25,855 nt of DNA from Planctomycetota bacterium. Lineage in GTDB: Bacteria; Planctomycetota; Planctomycetia; Pirellulales; Thermoguttaceae. Position numbers and translations under genes: made by a program. Positions 1-6,907 of this stretch are shown piece after piece. How positions within the stretch are numbered: position 1 is the stretch's first letter; every line of letters begins with the position of its first letter. The DNA is taken from contig JAHIKV010000172.1 in assembly GCA_018897395.1 (NCBI GenBank), forward strand, positions 1 to 25,855, read 5' to 3'. The notes below the pieces were generated by a model that saw only the letters and a list, made by a program, of their open reading frames with translations, did no database searches and was not told the origin of the DNA.

Positions 1-51
1 CAAGGCCCGATACTTTCGTCGAATCCGTGCAATGACTTGTGCATCCTGCAT
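1..51 (-). CDS. possible transposase N-terminus (ISAzo13-like), cut by window edge
   Basis: Reading the minus strand from an ATG at 49-51 gives 17 codons to the window edge, with the peptide MQDAQVIARIRRKYRAL. An in-frame TAA lies upstream near position 105, so this is the first ATG of the frame. The pattern of a short acidic start followed by I-x-R-I-R-x-K-Y-x-A-L resembles, from memory, the N-terminus of ISAzo13-family transposases. Only 17 residues are visible, so the call is weak. If right, an insertion sequence borders the arsenic island and points away from it. Confidence 0.3.
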   Translation of the reverse strand, partial: MQDAQVIARIRRKYRAL

Positions 52-164
52 GCCCTTTTCATCGCACAATCCGCCTGATGGGGCAATATCAATTTGTTCA
101 AGTTATTTATGAGCGCTCTCTAAGGGCGTACCACCCAAATGACAAAATCGACTGAAACAAGGCC

Positions 165-288
165 CTAGTGGTCTGTCCAAGTTGAAATTACGGGTGCCAC
201 GGTTGGCTTGTCCAACCGTGTTTCCGGCACTGCTGGACAAGCCAGCAGTGGCACCCAACGTGTAAAGTCGAGATGGACAGACCACTAG
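165..288. mobile_element. 124-bp palindromic element with 15-bp terminal inverted repeats (MITE-like)
   Basis: The left end CTAGTGGTCTGTCCA (165-179) is the exact reverse complement of the right end (274-288). Inside, GGGTGCCAC and GTGGCACCC form a second pair, and GGCTTGTCCA / TGGACAAGCC a third, so the whole element can fold as one long imperfect hairpin. No protein is encoded. Size and ends fit a non-autonomous miniature element; no clear target duplication was seen. The rest of 52-486 holds no convincing gene. Confidence 0.6.
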
Positions 289-486
289 CAGCACACGCGG
301 CAAACCAGCGCGTTTGCGCATTCTTGGCGTGGACAGGCGGCCAGAAAGCGATCTTGCGGGCGATCGAGGCTTTGGTTAATATTTCGTCACTTGGCGAACG
401 ATAGAAGTATTAGCCGTCCGCGACGTGGGGGCCGCCTCCGCCCCCCATCAGACCCCAATCGCCATGGACGGCCGGAGACTCGAAGC

Positions 487-1338
487 ATGAAGCGGTTGAT
501 AGCGATTTCACTCATTCTTGCCGTGATTGGCCTGTCCGTGGCGTTGGGCAAAGCCGTATTGGAATCCGGCGGAGTATCGGAGCCGTCGAGTAGTTCCTCG
601 ATCAGCTCCGCCAAACCAACACGGACGGCCGATGCAACCGACGACTCCGGAGCGGGAATAGCGGCCATTGCCGACGCCGCGCGAGCGAAGAAGTATCTGT
701 TTGTCTTCTTCTGGAAGAACGAAGACGAGCAGACCGCCGCCATGAAAGGGGTGTTCGAGGAGGCTATGAGGAAGCCCACGGATCGGGCGCAATCGGCAAT
801 CGTGTGCATTGCCGACCCGACGGAGAGGGGGATCGTCGGCAAGTTTGACTTGCAGCGCGCCCCGATGCCGTTGGTCCTTGCCCTGGCGCCCAACGGCGCC
901 GTGATGGGCGGATTCCCGACAAAGTTCACGGAAGAAGAACTCCTCGATGCGTTTGCCAGTCCTTGCTCGGAGAAGTGCATGAAGGCCCTGCAAGAGAACA
1001 AGCTCGTACTGCTGTGTGTGCAGAACGGATCGACGAAATTCAACGAGGAGGCCATGCGCGGGGTGCGGGATTTCAAGGGCGACCCTCGCTTCGGTCACGC
1101 AACGGAGGTCGTGATGCTCGACCCGGCCGACACGGCGGAGAAACCCTTCTTGGCGGACCTGAAAATCGAACCGGGGGAGTCGGAGGCAGTGACGGCCTTC
1201 ATCGTGCCGCCAGGTTCCGTCATCGCGGAGTTCAAGGGCGCGGTCGACAAGGAGGGGTTCATTACCGCCCTGCAGAAGGCAAGCACGTCGTGTGGCCCCG
1301 GCGGCTGCGGACCGAACGGATGCGGCCCCAAGAAGTAG
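487..1338 (+). CDS. membrane-anchored thioredoxin-fold protein with triple CGP tail
   Basis: A 283-residue protein. The start at 487 is preferred over an in-frame ATG at 391 because it directly precedes a hydrophobic signal/anchor (about residues 4-20) and has GGAG nine bases upstream. A Ser/Thr-rich linker (about 28-55) leads to two regions that look like tandem thioredoxin folds (about 60-155 and 170-265). The usual CxxC of the first is replaced by NEDE after FFWK. The cysteines are at 107, 160 and 164 (PCSEKC), 177, and 269, 274 and 279. The last three lie in a five-residue-period tail, CGPGGCGPNGCGPKK. The protein is probably exported and tethered, and the tail could bind a soft metal or metalloid; that role is inferred. 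It is 15 bp ahead of the permease gene and so probably cotranscribed. I do not recognise a named family. Confidence 0.75.
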   Translation: MKRLIAISLILAVIGLSVALGKAVLESGGVSEPSSSSSISSAKPTRTADATDDSGAGIAAIADAARAKKYLFVFFWKNEDEQTAAMKGVFEEAMRKPTDRAQSAIVCIADPTERGIVGKFDLQRAPMPLVLALAPNGAVMGGFPTKFTEEELLDAFASPCSEKCMKALQENKLVLLCVQNGSTKFNEEAMRGVRDFKGDPRFGHATEVVMLDPADTAEKPFLADLKIEPGESEAVTAFIVPPGSVIAEFKGAVDKEGFITALQKASTSCGPGGCGPNGCGPKK

Positions 1339-1353
1339 ACGGGAGGTTTTCCG

Positions 1354-2574
1354 ATGCGAATGCACACGCTCGTGTGGCGCGAAGTCTTCGAACGCAAGAG
1401 CCAACTGTTGACCAGTTTTCTGGCGATCCTGCTGGGAATCACGGTCATCGTGTCGATCAAGAACATCACCTTCTACTCGGAGAAGGCCGTGGCCCGCGAG
1501 ATGGACTCGCTGGGCGCGAACGTGCTGGTGCTGCCGAAGTCGGCCACCGTGCAGGACTACTATGCCGCCGACATGCAAGGCGAAACGATCCCCGAGGAAT
1601 ACGTCACGCGGCTTGTGATGTCCGACTTGCAGGGGCTCGACAACCTGTCGCCCAAACTGTCGTTGCCGGTGGAGGTGCGGGGCAAGACGTTCACGCTGAC
1701 CGGTATTCTGCCGAAGAGCGAGTTCCAGGCCAAGGCCGCCTGGCAGGGCGCCGGCATCTTCGCCCGGCCGATCGGCTGCGGGGCGATCACCAGCTTGTCT
1801 GATGCCGCCGAGCCGGACGACAAGAATACCCTGGTTCGCAAGCGGGTGATCGAGGATCTGGAGGCCGACGAGGCCCTTGTCGGGGCCGACATGGCGGCGG
1901 CCCTGGGCGTGAAGGAAAGCGATACGCTGGAACTGCTCGGCAAGCGATTCACCGTGACGGCCGTGTTGCCCCAGACGGGCACGGTCGACGATTCCCGCGT
2001 CTTTGCCCATCTGCACACCGTCCAGGAGCTTTCCGGCAAAGGTCCGGTCATCAACGCCATCGAAATCATCGGATGCTGTCAGGAGATTTCCGCGGGATTG
2101 GTGGACAAACTCAATCGTCTGCTGCCCGACGCCAGGGTGGTCACCGTCTCGCAAATCGCCCAATCGCAGATCAAAATCAATCGCATGATGTCGAACCTGT
2201 CGCTCATGTTTCTGGTGATTATTGTTTTCGTGGGCGGAGCGAGCATTGCCAACTACATGTATGCGAACGTGTTCGAGCGACGGCGGGAGATCGGCACGCT
2301 GATGGCGCTGGGGGCCGACTCACGGCTGGTCTTGAAAGTGTTTCTGCTGAAAGCCCTGTTGCTCGGGGGCGCGGGCGGAATCGGCGGTTACGTGCTTGGC
2401 TCGATTTTCGCTATGGTGCTAGGCCCGCAGTTGGCCGGCATGAGGGTATGGCCGATGTGGGAGTTGGCGATTGCAGCCGTCGGCATTTCGATCGGCCTCA
2501 CGCTTGTCGCCAGTTACTTTCCCGCCCGGCGTGCCGCCCGGCTTGATCCTTGCGCCACATTCCAGGAGGTCTGA
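1354..2574 (+). CDS. FtsX/MacB-type ABC transporter permease
   Basis: A 406-residue permease with the layout of the FtsX/MacB superfamily: one N-terminal membrane segment (about 19-36), a large extracytoplasmic domain (about 40-275), then three C-terminal segments (about 283-305, 328-357, 370-390). The loop VFERRREIGTLMALGA at about 306-321 is the conserved FtsX-family coupling region. The extracytoplasmic domain has C142 and adjacent C241-C242, unusual in this fold and suggestive of thiol chemistry. SD GGGAGG (1341-1346) precedes the ATG. The ATPase gene follows, separated only by an inserted element. MacB-type transporters act by mechanotransmission on periplasmic substrates; the substrate here is unknown, and the arsR-acr3 neighbours hint at a metalloid or thiol conjugate. 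Confidence 0.85.
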   Translation: MRMHTLVWREVFERKSQLLTSFLAILLGITVIVSIKNITFYSEKAVAREMDSLGANVLVLPKSATVQDYYAADMQGETIPEEYVTRLVMSDLQGLDNLSPKLSLPVEVRGKTFTLTGILPKSEFQAKAAWQGAGIFARPIGCGAITSLSDAAEPDDKNTLVRKRVIEDLEADEALVGADMAAALGVKESDTLELLGKRFTVTAVLPQTGTVDDSRVFAHLHTVQELSGKGPVINAIEIIGCCQEISAGLVDKLNRLLPDARVVTVSQIAQSQIKINRMMSNLSLMFLVIIVFVGGASIANYMYANVFERRREIGTLMALGADSRLVLKVFLLKALLLGGAGGIGGYVLGSIFAMVLGPQLAGMRVWPMWELAIAAVGISIGLTLVASYFPARRAARLDPCATFQEV

Positions 2575-2651
2575 GGAAAAAGGGGACAGGTCCAATTTGT
2601 GCGAAGCACCCTCCGGGCCGTTCCGGCAAATTGGACCTGTCCCCTTTTTCC
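2575..2651. mobile_element. 77-bp REP/MITE-like hairpin with 14-bp target duplication
   Basis: The terminal arms 2575-2599 and 2627-2651 are perfect 25-bp inverted repeats containing the motif AAAAAGGGGACAGGTCC. The element is flanked by the exact 14-bp direct repeat TCCAGGAGGTCTGA at 2561-2574 and 2652-2665. The first copy contains the permease stop codon and the second carries the AGGAGG that serves the ATPase start, so the insertion left both genes intact. GGGGAC-rich palindromes of this type are known from REP elements mobilised by RAYT transposases; that link is inferred. A related, decayed copy lies at 15721-15794. Confidence 0.8.
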
Positions 2652-2668
2652 TCCAGGAGGTCTGATCC

Positions 2669-3364
2669 ATGTTGAAGATGGAAAACGTCAGCAAACTCTA
2701 TAAGCATCGCGGCCAAACGGTTACGGCTCTCGATAACGCCACGGTCGAAATTCCACGCGGCGATTTTGTCTCGGTCGTAGGCCCCAGCGGTAGCGGCAAG
2801 AGTACATTGCTGTTGATGCTGGGTGGAATGCTTTCGCCTTCCCGGGGCCGTGTTTTCCTGGAGGAACAATCGGTCTACGACCTAAACCCGAACGAACGTG
2901 CGCGATTGCGACGGGAGAAAGTCGGTTTCGTATTCCAAACATTCAACCTGGTGCCATACCTTTCGGCGCTGGAGAACGTCCAGATTCCCCTGTTTCTCGC
3001 CAAGATGGACGACGATGCCCAAGGAGAACGGGCTGTTGCCCTGCTGGAACGAGTCGGCTTGGGTGATCGACTTCACCACAAACCGTGCGAATTGAGCGTC
3101 GGGCAGCAGCAGCGAGTGGCCTTGGCCCGGATGTTGGCCAACGATCCGGCCGTGATTCTGGCCGATGAACCAACCGGCAACCTTGATCCCGAAACCAGCC
3201 GGCAGATCATCGGCTTCCTGGAGGAGTTCAATGAGGAAGGCAAGACCATCGTGATGGTGACCCATGATCCCCGCGCGGCGGAAAGGGCGAAACGGACCCT
3301 GCGGTTGGCCGAGGGCGCGATCCTGTCGGAGCGGCGGGCGGAGGAGAGACTCCATGTCGCTTGA
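2669..3364 (+). CDS. ABC transporter ATPase, MacB/LolD type
   Basis: A 231-residue nucleotide-binding subunit. Visible motifs are Walker A GPSGSGKST (38-46), Q-loop Q90 in FVFQTFNLVP, signature LSVGQQQ (142-148, where V replaces the usual G of LSGGQ), Walker B VILADEPTGNLD (162-173) and H-loop H199 in VMVTHD. The FQTFNLVP and DEPTGNLD strings are typical of the LolD/MacB/FtsE group that pairs with FtsX-type permeases, here the upstream gene. SD AGGAGG ends eight bases before the ATG. It presumably hydrolyses ATP on the cytoplasmic face to drive the permease. Its 3' end lies about 35 bp before the arsR1 promoter, so the ABC unit and arsR1-acr3 may be separately controlled. Confidence 0.92.
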   Translation: MLKMENVSKLYKHRGQTVTALDNATVEIPRGDFVSVVGPSGSGKSTLLLMLGGMLSPSRGRVFLEEQSVYDLNPNERARLRREKVGFVFQTFNLVPYLSALENVQIPLFLAKMDDDAQGERAVALLERVGLGDRLHHKPCELSVGQQQRVALARMLANDPAVILADEPTGNLDPETSRQIIGFLEEFNEEGKTIVMVTHDPRAAERAKRTLRLAEGAILSERRAEERLHVA

Positions 3365-3398
3365 TCAGCCCCCGTGCAACACCGCCTCTTCATCGTGC

Positions 3399-3434
3399 TT
3401 GACACCGGCCGATCGGCCCGCTAGAAACGGTGTC
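3399..3434 (+). promoter_or_regulatory. promoter and candidate ArsR operator for arsR1-acr3
   Basis: A perfect -35 TTGACA (3399-3404) is followed by a 17-bp spacer and TAGAAA (3422-3427) as -10. The spacer contains the perfect 12-bp palindrome GGCCGATCGGCC (3407-3418). A wider inverted repeat, GACACCG (3401-3407) and CGGTGTC (3428-3434), brackets the promoter. Placement over the promoter fits repression by the ArsR encoded 40 bp downstream. Assignment of the operator is inferred. Confidence 0.6.
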
Positions 3435-3473
3435 GGTGTCGTATTCCAGCCGCTGTCGGAGAGGACGTCCGCG

Positions 3474-3869
3474 ATGAGCTTACGGGATTTCATGTCGATC
3501 ACGAAGGCCCTGGCCGATGAGAACCGCGTCCGCATGTTGCTCTGCCTGCGGGGACAGGAGTTGTGCCTTTGCCAGATTGTCGAACTGGTCGGTCTGGCGC
3601 CGTCGACGGTCTCGAAGCACATGTCGATCCTCCGGCAGGCGCGGCTGGTGGAAGGGCGGAAGGAGGGCCGGTGGCAGTATTATCGCCTCGCCGGTCGCGA
3701 TGCCTCGCCGGCCGTTCGGCGGGCGATCGATTGGGTGCGAAAGTCGTTGGCCGATGACCCGCAAACGGCTCGCGACGCCGAGCGGTTGGAGCGTATCCTC
3801 GAACTCAATCCGCGGGAGTTGTGCGAGAGCCAATGCGGTCACGCGAGATCAAGGACAACCGGCGGATGA
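3474..3869 (+). CDS. arsR: ArsR/SmtB-family arsenic-responsive repressor 1
   Basis: A 131-residue winged-helix regulator. The frame is open upstream, but the ATG at 3474 has GGAGAGG nine bases ahead and gives the usual ArsR length. The metal-binding helix reads ELCLCQI with C31 and C33, matching the ELCVCDL motif by which ArsR binds As(III) through two or three cysteines. The recognition helix is about 42-56 (APSTVSKHMSILRQA) and the wing about 60-72. Extra cysteines occur at 24, 117 and 121, and the last two could complete a three-coordinate site. The stop codon overlaps the acr3 start as ATGA, so the two are translationally coupled. It should repress its own promoter at 3399 until As(III) or Sb(III) binds. 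Confidence 0.92.
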   Translation: MSLRDFMSITKALADENRVRMLLCLRGQELCLCQIVELVGLAPSTVSKHMSILRQARLVEGRKEGRWQYYRLAGRDASPAVRRAIDWVRKSLADDPQTARDAERLERILELNPRELCESQCGHARSRTTGG

Positions 3870-4969
3870 GCGAACAAGTCGGCAAGAAGCTCCCCTTTCT
3901 CGATCGTTTTCTGACGCTCTGGATCTTTCTGGCGATGGCCGTGGGCGTGGGGCTGGGCTATTTCGTCCCCCAGGTGGAATCGCTGATCGACCGCTTCCAG
4001 GTCGGCACCACCAACATTCCCATCGCCCTGGGACTGATCCTGATGATGTATCCGCCGCTGGCGAAAGTGCGGTATGAAGAGTTGGGCGACGTGTTCCGCG
4101 ACTGGAAGATTTTGGGGTTGTCGCTCGTGCAAAACTGGCTGATCGGGCCGATCCTGATGTTCGTGCTGGCCGTCGCCTTCATGGGGCTTCTGTTTCCGGC
4201 TTTTTTGCCGGATGACCCAAAGTTCATGCAGTACATGACGGGGTTGATTCTCATTGGCTTGGCTCGATGCATTGCGATGGTCATCGTGTGGAACGATCTG
4301 GCCAAGGGAGACACGGAGTATGCCGCGGGGTTGGTCGCCTTCAACAGCCTTTTCCAGGTGTTTTTCTACAGCGTCTATGCCTGGGTCTTCATCACCTGGT
4401 TGCCGCCGATGCTTGGCCTGGAGGGTAAGGTTGTCCAGGTCGGCATGGGCCAGATCGCCCAAAGCGTGTTCATCTACCTGGGCATCCCCTTCTTGGCCGG
4501 GTTGATTACCCGCGTGGTGCTGCTGAACCTCAAGGGGCGCACGTGGTACGAGAAATCGTTCATTCCCAAAATCAGCCCGATCACATTGGTGGCCTTGCTG
4601 TTCACGATCCTGGTTATGTTCAGCCTCAAGGGCGACCAAATAGTGCGAATCCCGTTCGACGTGTTGATGATCGCCGTGCCGCTGTTGATCTACTTCATCG
4701 CCATGTTCCTGGTTAGCTTTTTCATGGGGCGGATGGCCGGGGCGGACTATGCCAAGACGGCTACACTTTCGTTCACCGCCGCCAGCAACAATTTCGAGTT
4801 GGCAATCGCCGTGTCCGTGGCGGTGTTCACGATCCATCATGGGGCGGCCTTTGCGGCGGTGATTGGCCCTCTGGTCGAGGTGCCGGTAATGATCGGGCTG
4901 GTCAACGTCTCGCTTTACTTCCGGCGACGGTATTTTGGGGAATCGGGCACGTCTGAACAAAGCGCTTGA
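3866..4969 (+). CDS. acr3: ACR3-family arsenite efflux transporter
   Basis: A 367-residue, about ten-helix membrane protein. The ATG at 3866 overlaps the arsR1 stop; earlier in-frame ATGs would lie inside arsR1. The segment GLARCIAMVIVWN carries C135, equivalent to the essential cysteine in the fourth helix of characterised ACR3 proteins, and the late segment GPLVEVPVMIGLV holds the conserved glutamate of the family. ACR3 exports As(III) using the proton motive force, unlike the unrelated ArsB. NNFELAIAVSVAVF is a further family hallmark. The gene sits in the standard arsR-acr3 pair, without an arsC in this window, so arsenate reduction must be encoded elsewhere or be unnecessary. No terminator is obvious in the 30 bp after the stop. 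Confidence 0.95.
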   Translation: MSEQVGKKLPFLDRFLTLWIFLAMAVGVGLGYFVPQVESLIDRFQVGTTNIPIALGLILMMYPPLAKVRYEELGDVFRDWKILGLSLVQNWLIGPILMFVLAVAFMGLLFPAFLPDDPKFMQYMTGLILIGLARCIAMVIVWNDLAKGDTEYAAGLVAFNSLFQVFFYSVYAWVFITWLPPMLGLEGKVVQVGMGQIAQSVFIYLGIPFLAGLITRVVLLNLKGRTWYEKSFIPKISPITLVALLFTILVMFSLKGDQIVRIPFDVLMIAVPLLIYFIAMFLVSFFMGRMAGADYAKTATLSFTAASNNFELAIAVSVAVFTIHHGAAFAAVIGPLVEVPVMIGLVNVSLYFRRRYFGESGTSEQSA

Positions 4970-5000
4970 CGAGTTCCGCAAACCGATTCAATAATTACCC

Positions 5001-5034
5001 TTGACTATTCTTGCATGTTTGGCTAAACTTGCAA
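5001..5034 (+). promoter_or_regulatory. promoter with overlapping 24-bp palindrome for arsR2-arsP
   Basis: The -35 TTGACT (5001-5006), 17-bp spacer and -10 TAAACT (5024-5029) form a good sigma-70-type promoter. An imperfect palindrome from TTGCA (5011-5015) to TGCAA (5030-5034), with inner arms GTTT and AAAC, matches its own reverse complement at 20 of 24 positions and covers spacer and -10. This is the layout expected of an ArsR/SmtB operator. It differs in sequence from the palindrome ahead of arsR1. Confidence 0.65.
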
Positions 5035-5088
5035 ATAGACGTGGCCGATGAAGTGAGAAAGAGAACCACCGGCCACCCTCACCCCCGG

Positions 5089-5111
5089 CCCCTCTCCCAA
5101 AGGGAGAGGGG
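5089..5111. repeat. CCCTCTCCC/GGGAGAGGG hairpin repeat in the arsR2 leader
   Basis: CCCCTCTCCC (5089-5098) pairs perfectly with GGGAGAGGGG (5102-5111) across a three-base loop. It sits within a wider CCCTCACCCCCGG-type sequence (5076-5088), a dispersed repeat seen in many bacterial genomes. Its right arm overlaps the only SD-like sequence (GGGGAG, 5108-5113) of arsR2, so folding could hide the ribosome site. Confidence 0.65.
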
Positions 5112-5120
5112 AGATTCCTG

Positions 5121-5444
5121 ATGAACGCCAAAAAACGCGCCAAATACGAGGCCCGGGCCAGGGTCATCAAGGCGATGGCCCACCCTACCCGACTGTTCAT
5201 CGTCGATCAGTTGGCACACGACGAACAACGTTGCGTCTGCGAGTTGACCGAGATGGTCGGGGCCGATATGTCCACCGTCTCCCGGCATTTGACTATCCTC
5301 AGGGAGGCGGGCATTATCGAGGACGAGCGGCGAGGGACGCAAATCCTTTACCGGCTGCGGGTGAAATGCGTGCTGAACTTTTTCGACTGCGTCGAGGCGG
5401 TCCTCGAAAGCAATGCCAAGGAACGCATGGAATTATTGAGGTGA
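5121..5444 (+). CDS. arsR: ArsR/SmtB-family repressor 2
   Basis: A 107-residue winged-helix protein. HPTRLFIVDQL (21-31) starts the domain, RCVCELTEMV carries the C38-x-C40 metalloid pair, and ADMSTVSRHLTILREAG (48-64) is the recognition helix region. C83 and C90 in the C-terminal helix are possible extra ligands. It is only distantly similar to the ArsR at 3474, and the palindrome in its promoter differs, so the two may answer to different inducers. By analogy with organoarsenical regulators, this one could sense methyl- or aryl-As(III); that is inferred from the downstream ArsP-like gene. SD GGGGAG precedes the ATG by seven bases. The ArsP gene follows after seven bases, so they form one operon. 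Confidence 0.9.
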   Translation: MNAKKRAKYEARARVIKAMAHPTRLFIVDQLAHDEQRCVCELTEMVGADMSTVSRHLTILREAGIIEDERRGTQILYRLRVKCVLNFFDCVEAVLESNAKERMELLR

Positions 5445-5451
5445 GAATCGG

Positions 5452-6780
5452 ATGAAGAAGGAACTGTGGATTTTCGCCGGACTGGCAGCCGTCTTTCTGC
5501 CGGCGTATTTTCTGAACTTCGCCAGCCCGAAGATTCAGGGCGCCATCATGGAGGCGTTCTTCATGCTCCAGTGGTATGCTCAGTATCATACCCTGGCGTG
5601 TGTGGTTCCGGCGATGTTCATTGCCGGGGCAATCGCCGTGTTTTTCTCGAAGGAGGCGGTGCTACGGCACTTGGGACCGAAGGCCAACAAGATCGAGGCC
5701 TACGGCGTGGCGTCCACTTCCGGCACGGTGTTGGCCGTCTGCTCGTGCAGCGTGCTGCCGATGTTTGCCGGGATATACCGGGTGGGGGCGGGGCTTGGTC
5801 CGGCATCGGCGTTTCTCTACTCCGGCCCGGCCATCAACGTCATGGCCATCTTTCTCACCGCGCGGGTGCTGGGCTTCGATCTAGGTATTGCACGGATCAT
5901 CGGCTCGATCGTTTTCGCGGTCATCATCGGATTGCTTATGGCGGTCATTTTCCGCAAGGAGGACGAGGCGCGGACGGCTGTGGTGATGGCCTTGCCCGAG
6001 CCGCCCCCGGCCAAGCGCAGCCTGTGGCAAACGGCGCTCTTCTTCGTCTGCATGATCGCCTTCCTGGTATTCAGCGATTGGGCCAATCCGAGCCAGACGA
6101 TCCTGGAGACGAAAGACGGCCGGCGGATGCACGTCGCCGTGTTGCAGAAGACCGGCGAGATGTACCGCGTGCAACTGGAAGAGCCGCTAGGTGAGTTGAA
6201 CAAGGGGGCGAAGCTCACGCTCAGCACCGCGGACATCGTTCCGGATTCGGAGCGGGACTGGACGCCCGAGAACTACCGGTGGGCGGCGTGGGTATTCCAC
6301 CACCGCTGGTATTTTTCCGGGGCCTGCTTTCTGGCGGTACTGGCGATGGTCGGGATGTGGTTCGACCGGCAGGAACTCGCCGAGTGGATGGGCCAGACCT
6401 GGGGCTTCTCCAAGTCGATTATTCCGCTGTTGTTCGGCGGCGTGCTGGTCACTGGATTCGTCGGCGCGCTGATTCCCGAGGAAATCGTCGCCGGTTGGGT
6501 CGGCGGCGACAGCCTCCGCGCCAACCTCGTGGCCTCGATGATCGGCGGCATGTGGTATTTCGCCACGCTCACCGAGATTCCAATTTTGCAGGCCCTGTTG
6601 GGGTTGGGGATGGGTCGCGGGCCCGCCCTGGCGCTGCTCCTGGCTGGGCCGGCGCTGTCGCTGCCCAGCATCGCGGTTATTTACAGCGTGATCGGGTTCA
6701 AGAAAACCGCCGTGTTCGTGGCGTTGACAGTGTTGATGAGCACTTTTGTCGGCATGGCGTTCGGCGCGTGGATGGGGTAG
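5452..6780 (+). CDS. arsP: ArsP/YraQ-type permease (DUF318)
   Basis: A 442-residue membrane protein with two hydrophobic halves. The first contains the family hallmark AVCSCSVLPMFAGIYRVG (95-112) with C97 and C99, then FLYSGPAIN (121-129). The second half repeats the pattern with IPEEIVAGW and LLLAGPALSLPS. A soluble insert (about 210-275) with no obvious membrane segment separates the halves. ArsP members export trivalent methylated and aromatic arsenicals; other members of this permease family have unproven roles, so the substrate is an inference from the adjacent arsR2 and the downstream ArsF/ArsG-like genes. A terminator-like hairpin follows at 6860. Confidence 0.8.
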   Translation: MKKELWIFAGLAAVFLPAYFLNFASPKIQGAIMEAFFMLQWYAQYHTLACVVPAMFIAGAIAVFFSKEAVLRHLGPKANKIEAYGVASTSGTVLAVCSCSVLPMFAGIYRVGAGLGPASAFLYSGPAINVMAIFLTARVLGFDLGIARIIGSIVFAVIIGLLMAVIFRKEDEARTAVVMALPEPPPAKRSLWQTALFFVCMIAFLVFSDWANPSQTILETKDGRRMHVAVLQKTGEMYRVQLEEPLGELNKGAKLTLSTADIVPDSERDWTPENYRWAAWVFHHRWYFSGACFLAVLAMVGMWFDRQELAEWMGQTWGFSKSIIPLLFGGVLVTGFVGALIPEEIVAGWVGGDSLRANLVASMIGGMWYFATLTEIPILQALLGLGMGRGPALALLLAGPALSLPSIAVIYSVIGFKKTAVFVALTVLMSTFVGMAFGAWMG

Positions 6781-6784
6781 GAAA

Positions 6785-6812
6785 GGGATTAGGGATTAGG
6801 GATTGGGGATTA
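6785..6812 (+). repeat. heptamer array (GGGATTA)x4
   Basis: Four 7-bp units (third unit GGGATTG) begin four bases after the arsP stop codon. The same family appears in reverse orientation at 22371-22398. Tandem heptamers of this type (STRR) are known from cyanobacteria. Here the G-rich strand is the sense strand of the preceding gene. Confidence 0.85.
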
Positions 6813-6821
6813 GAGTAACAC

Positions 6822-6846
6822 GTTTAGCCGCCGCGTCCACGCGGCG
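6822..6846. repeat. TTTAGC-bounded palindrome, left-half copy
   Basis: GTTTAGC is followed by CGCCGCG-TCCA-CGCGGCG, a perfect stem with a four-base loop. The 25 bases are the exact reverse complement of 22338-22362. The closing GCTAAA seen in full copies is absent here. Confidence 0.75.
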
Positions 6847-6859
6847 AGAATTCGTTGCG

Positions 6860-6878
6860 AAGCCGCAAGCGGCTTTTT
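6860..6878 (+). terminator. rho-independent terminator after arsP
   Basis: Stem AAGCCG (6860-6865) and CGGCTT (6870-6875), loop CAAG, ending in a run of five T (6874-6878). It would end the arsR2-arsP transcript and separate it from the thioredoxin-ArsF-ArsG genes. The stem is short. Confidence 0.55.
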
Positions 6879-6906
6879 CACTAACCACTAACCACTAGCC
6901 ACTAGC
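6879..6906 (+). repeat. heptamer array (CACTAAC/CACTAGC)x4
   Basis: Four 7-bp units abut the start codon at 6908 with one base between. They replace any SD sequence. The same family, in the same orientation relative to the downstream gene, precedes nfeD (12851-12888). Confidence 0.85.
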
Positions 6907-6907
6907 C

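Noticed and set aside
508..2163. Long minus-strand open frame opposite the thioredoxin-fold and permease genes
   Set aside because: It is the complement of two well-supported + strand genes in high-GC DNA, has low-complexity His/Gln/Arg-rich composition and no recognisable domain.
3839..4981. Minus-strand open frame of 380 codons opposite acr3
   Set aside because: His/Asp/Gln-rich composition typical of the complement of a membrane-protein gene; no start signal or domain.
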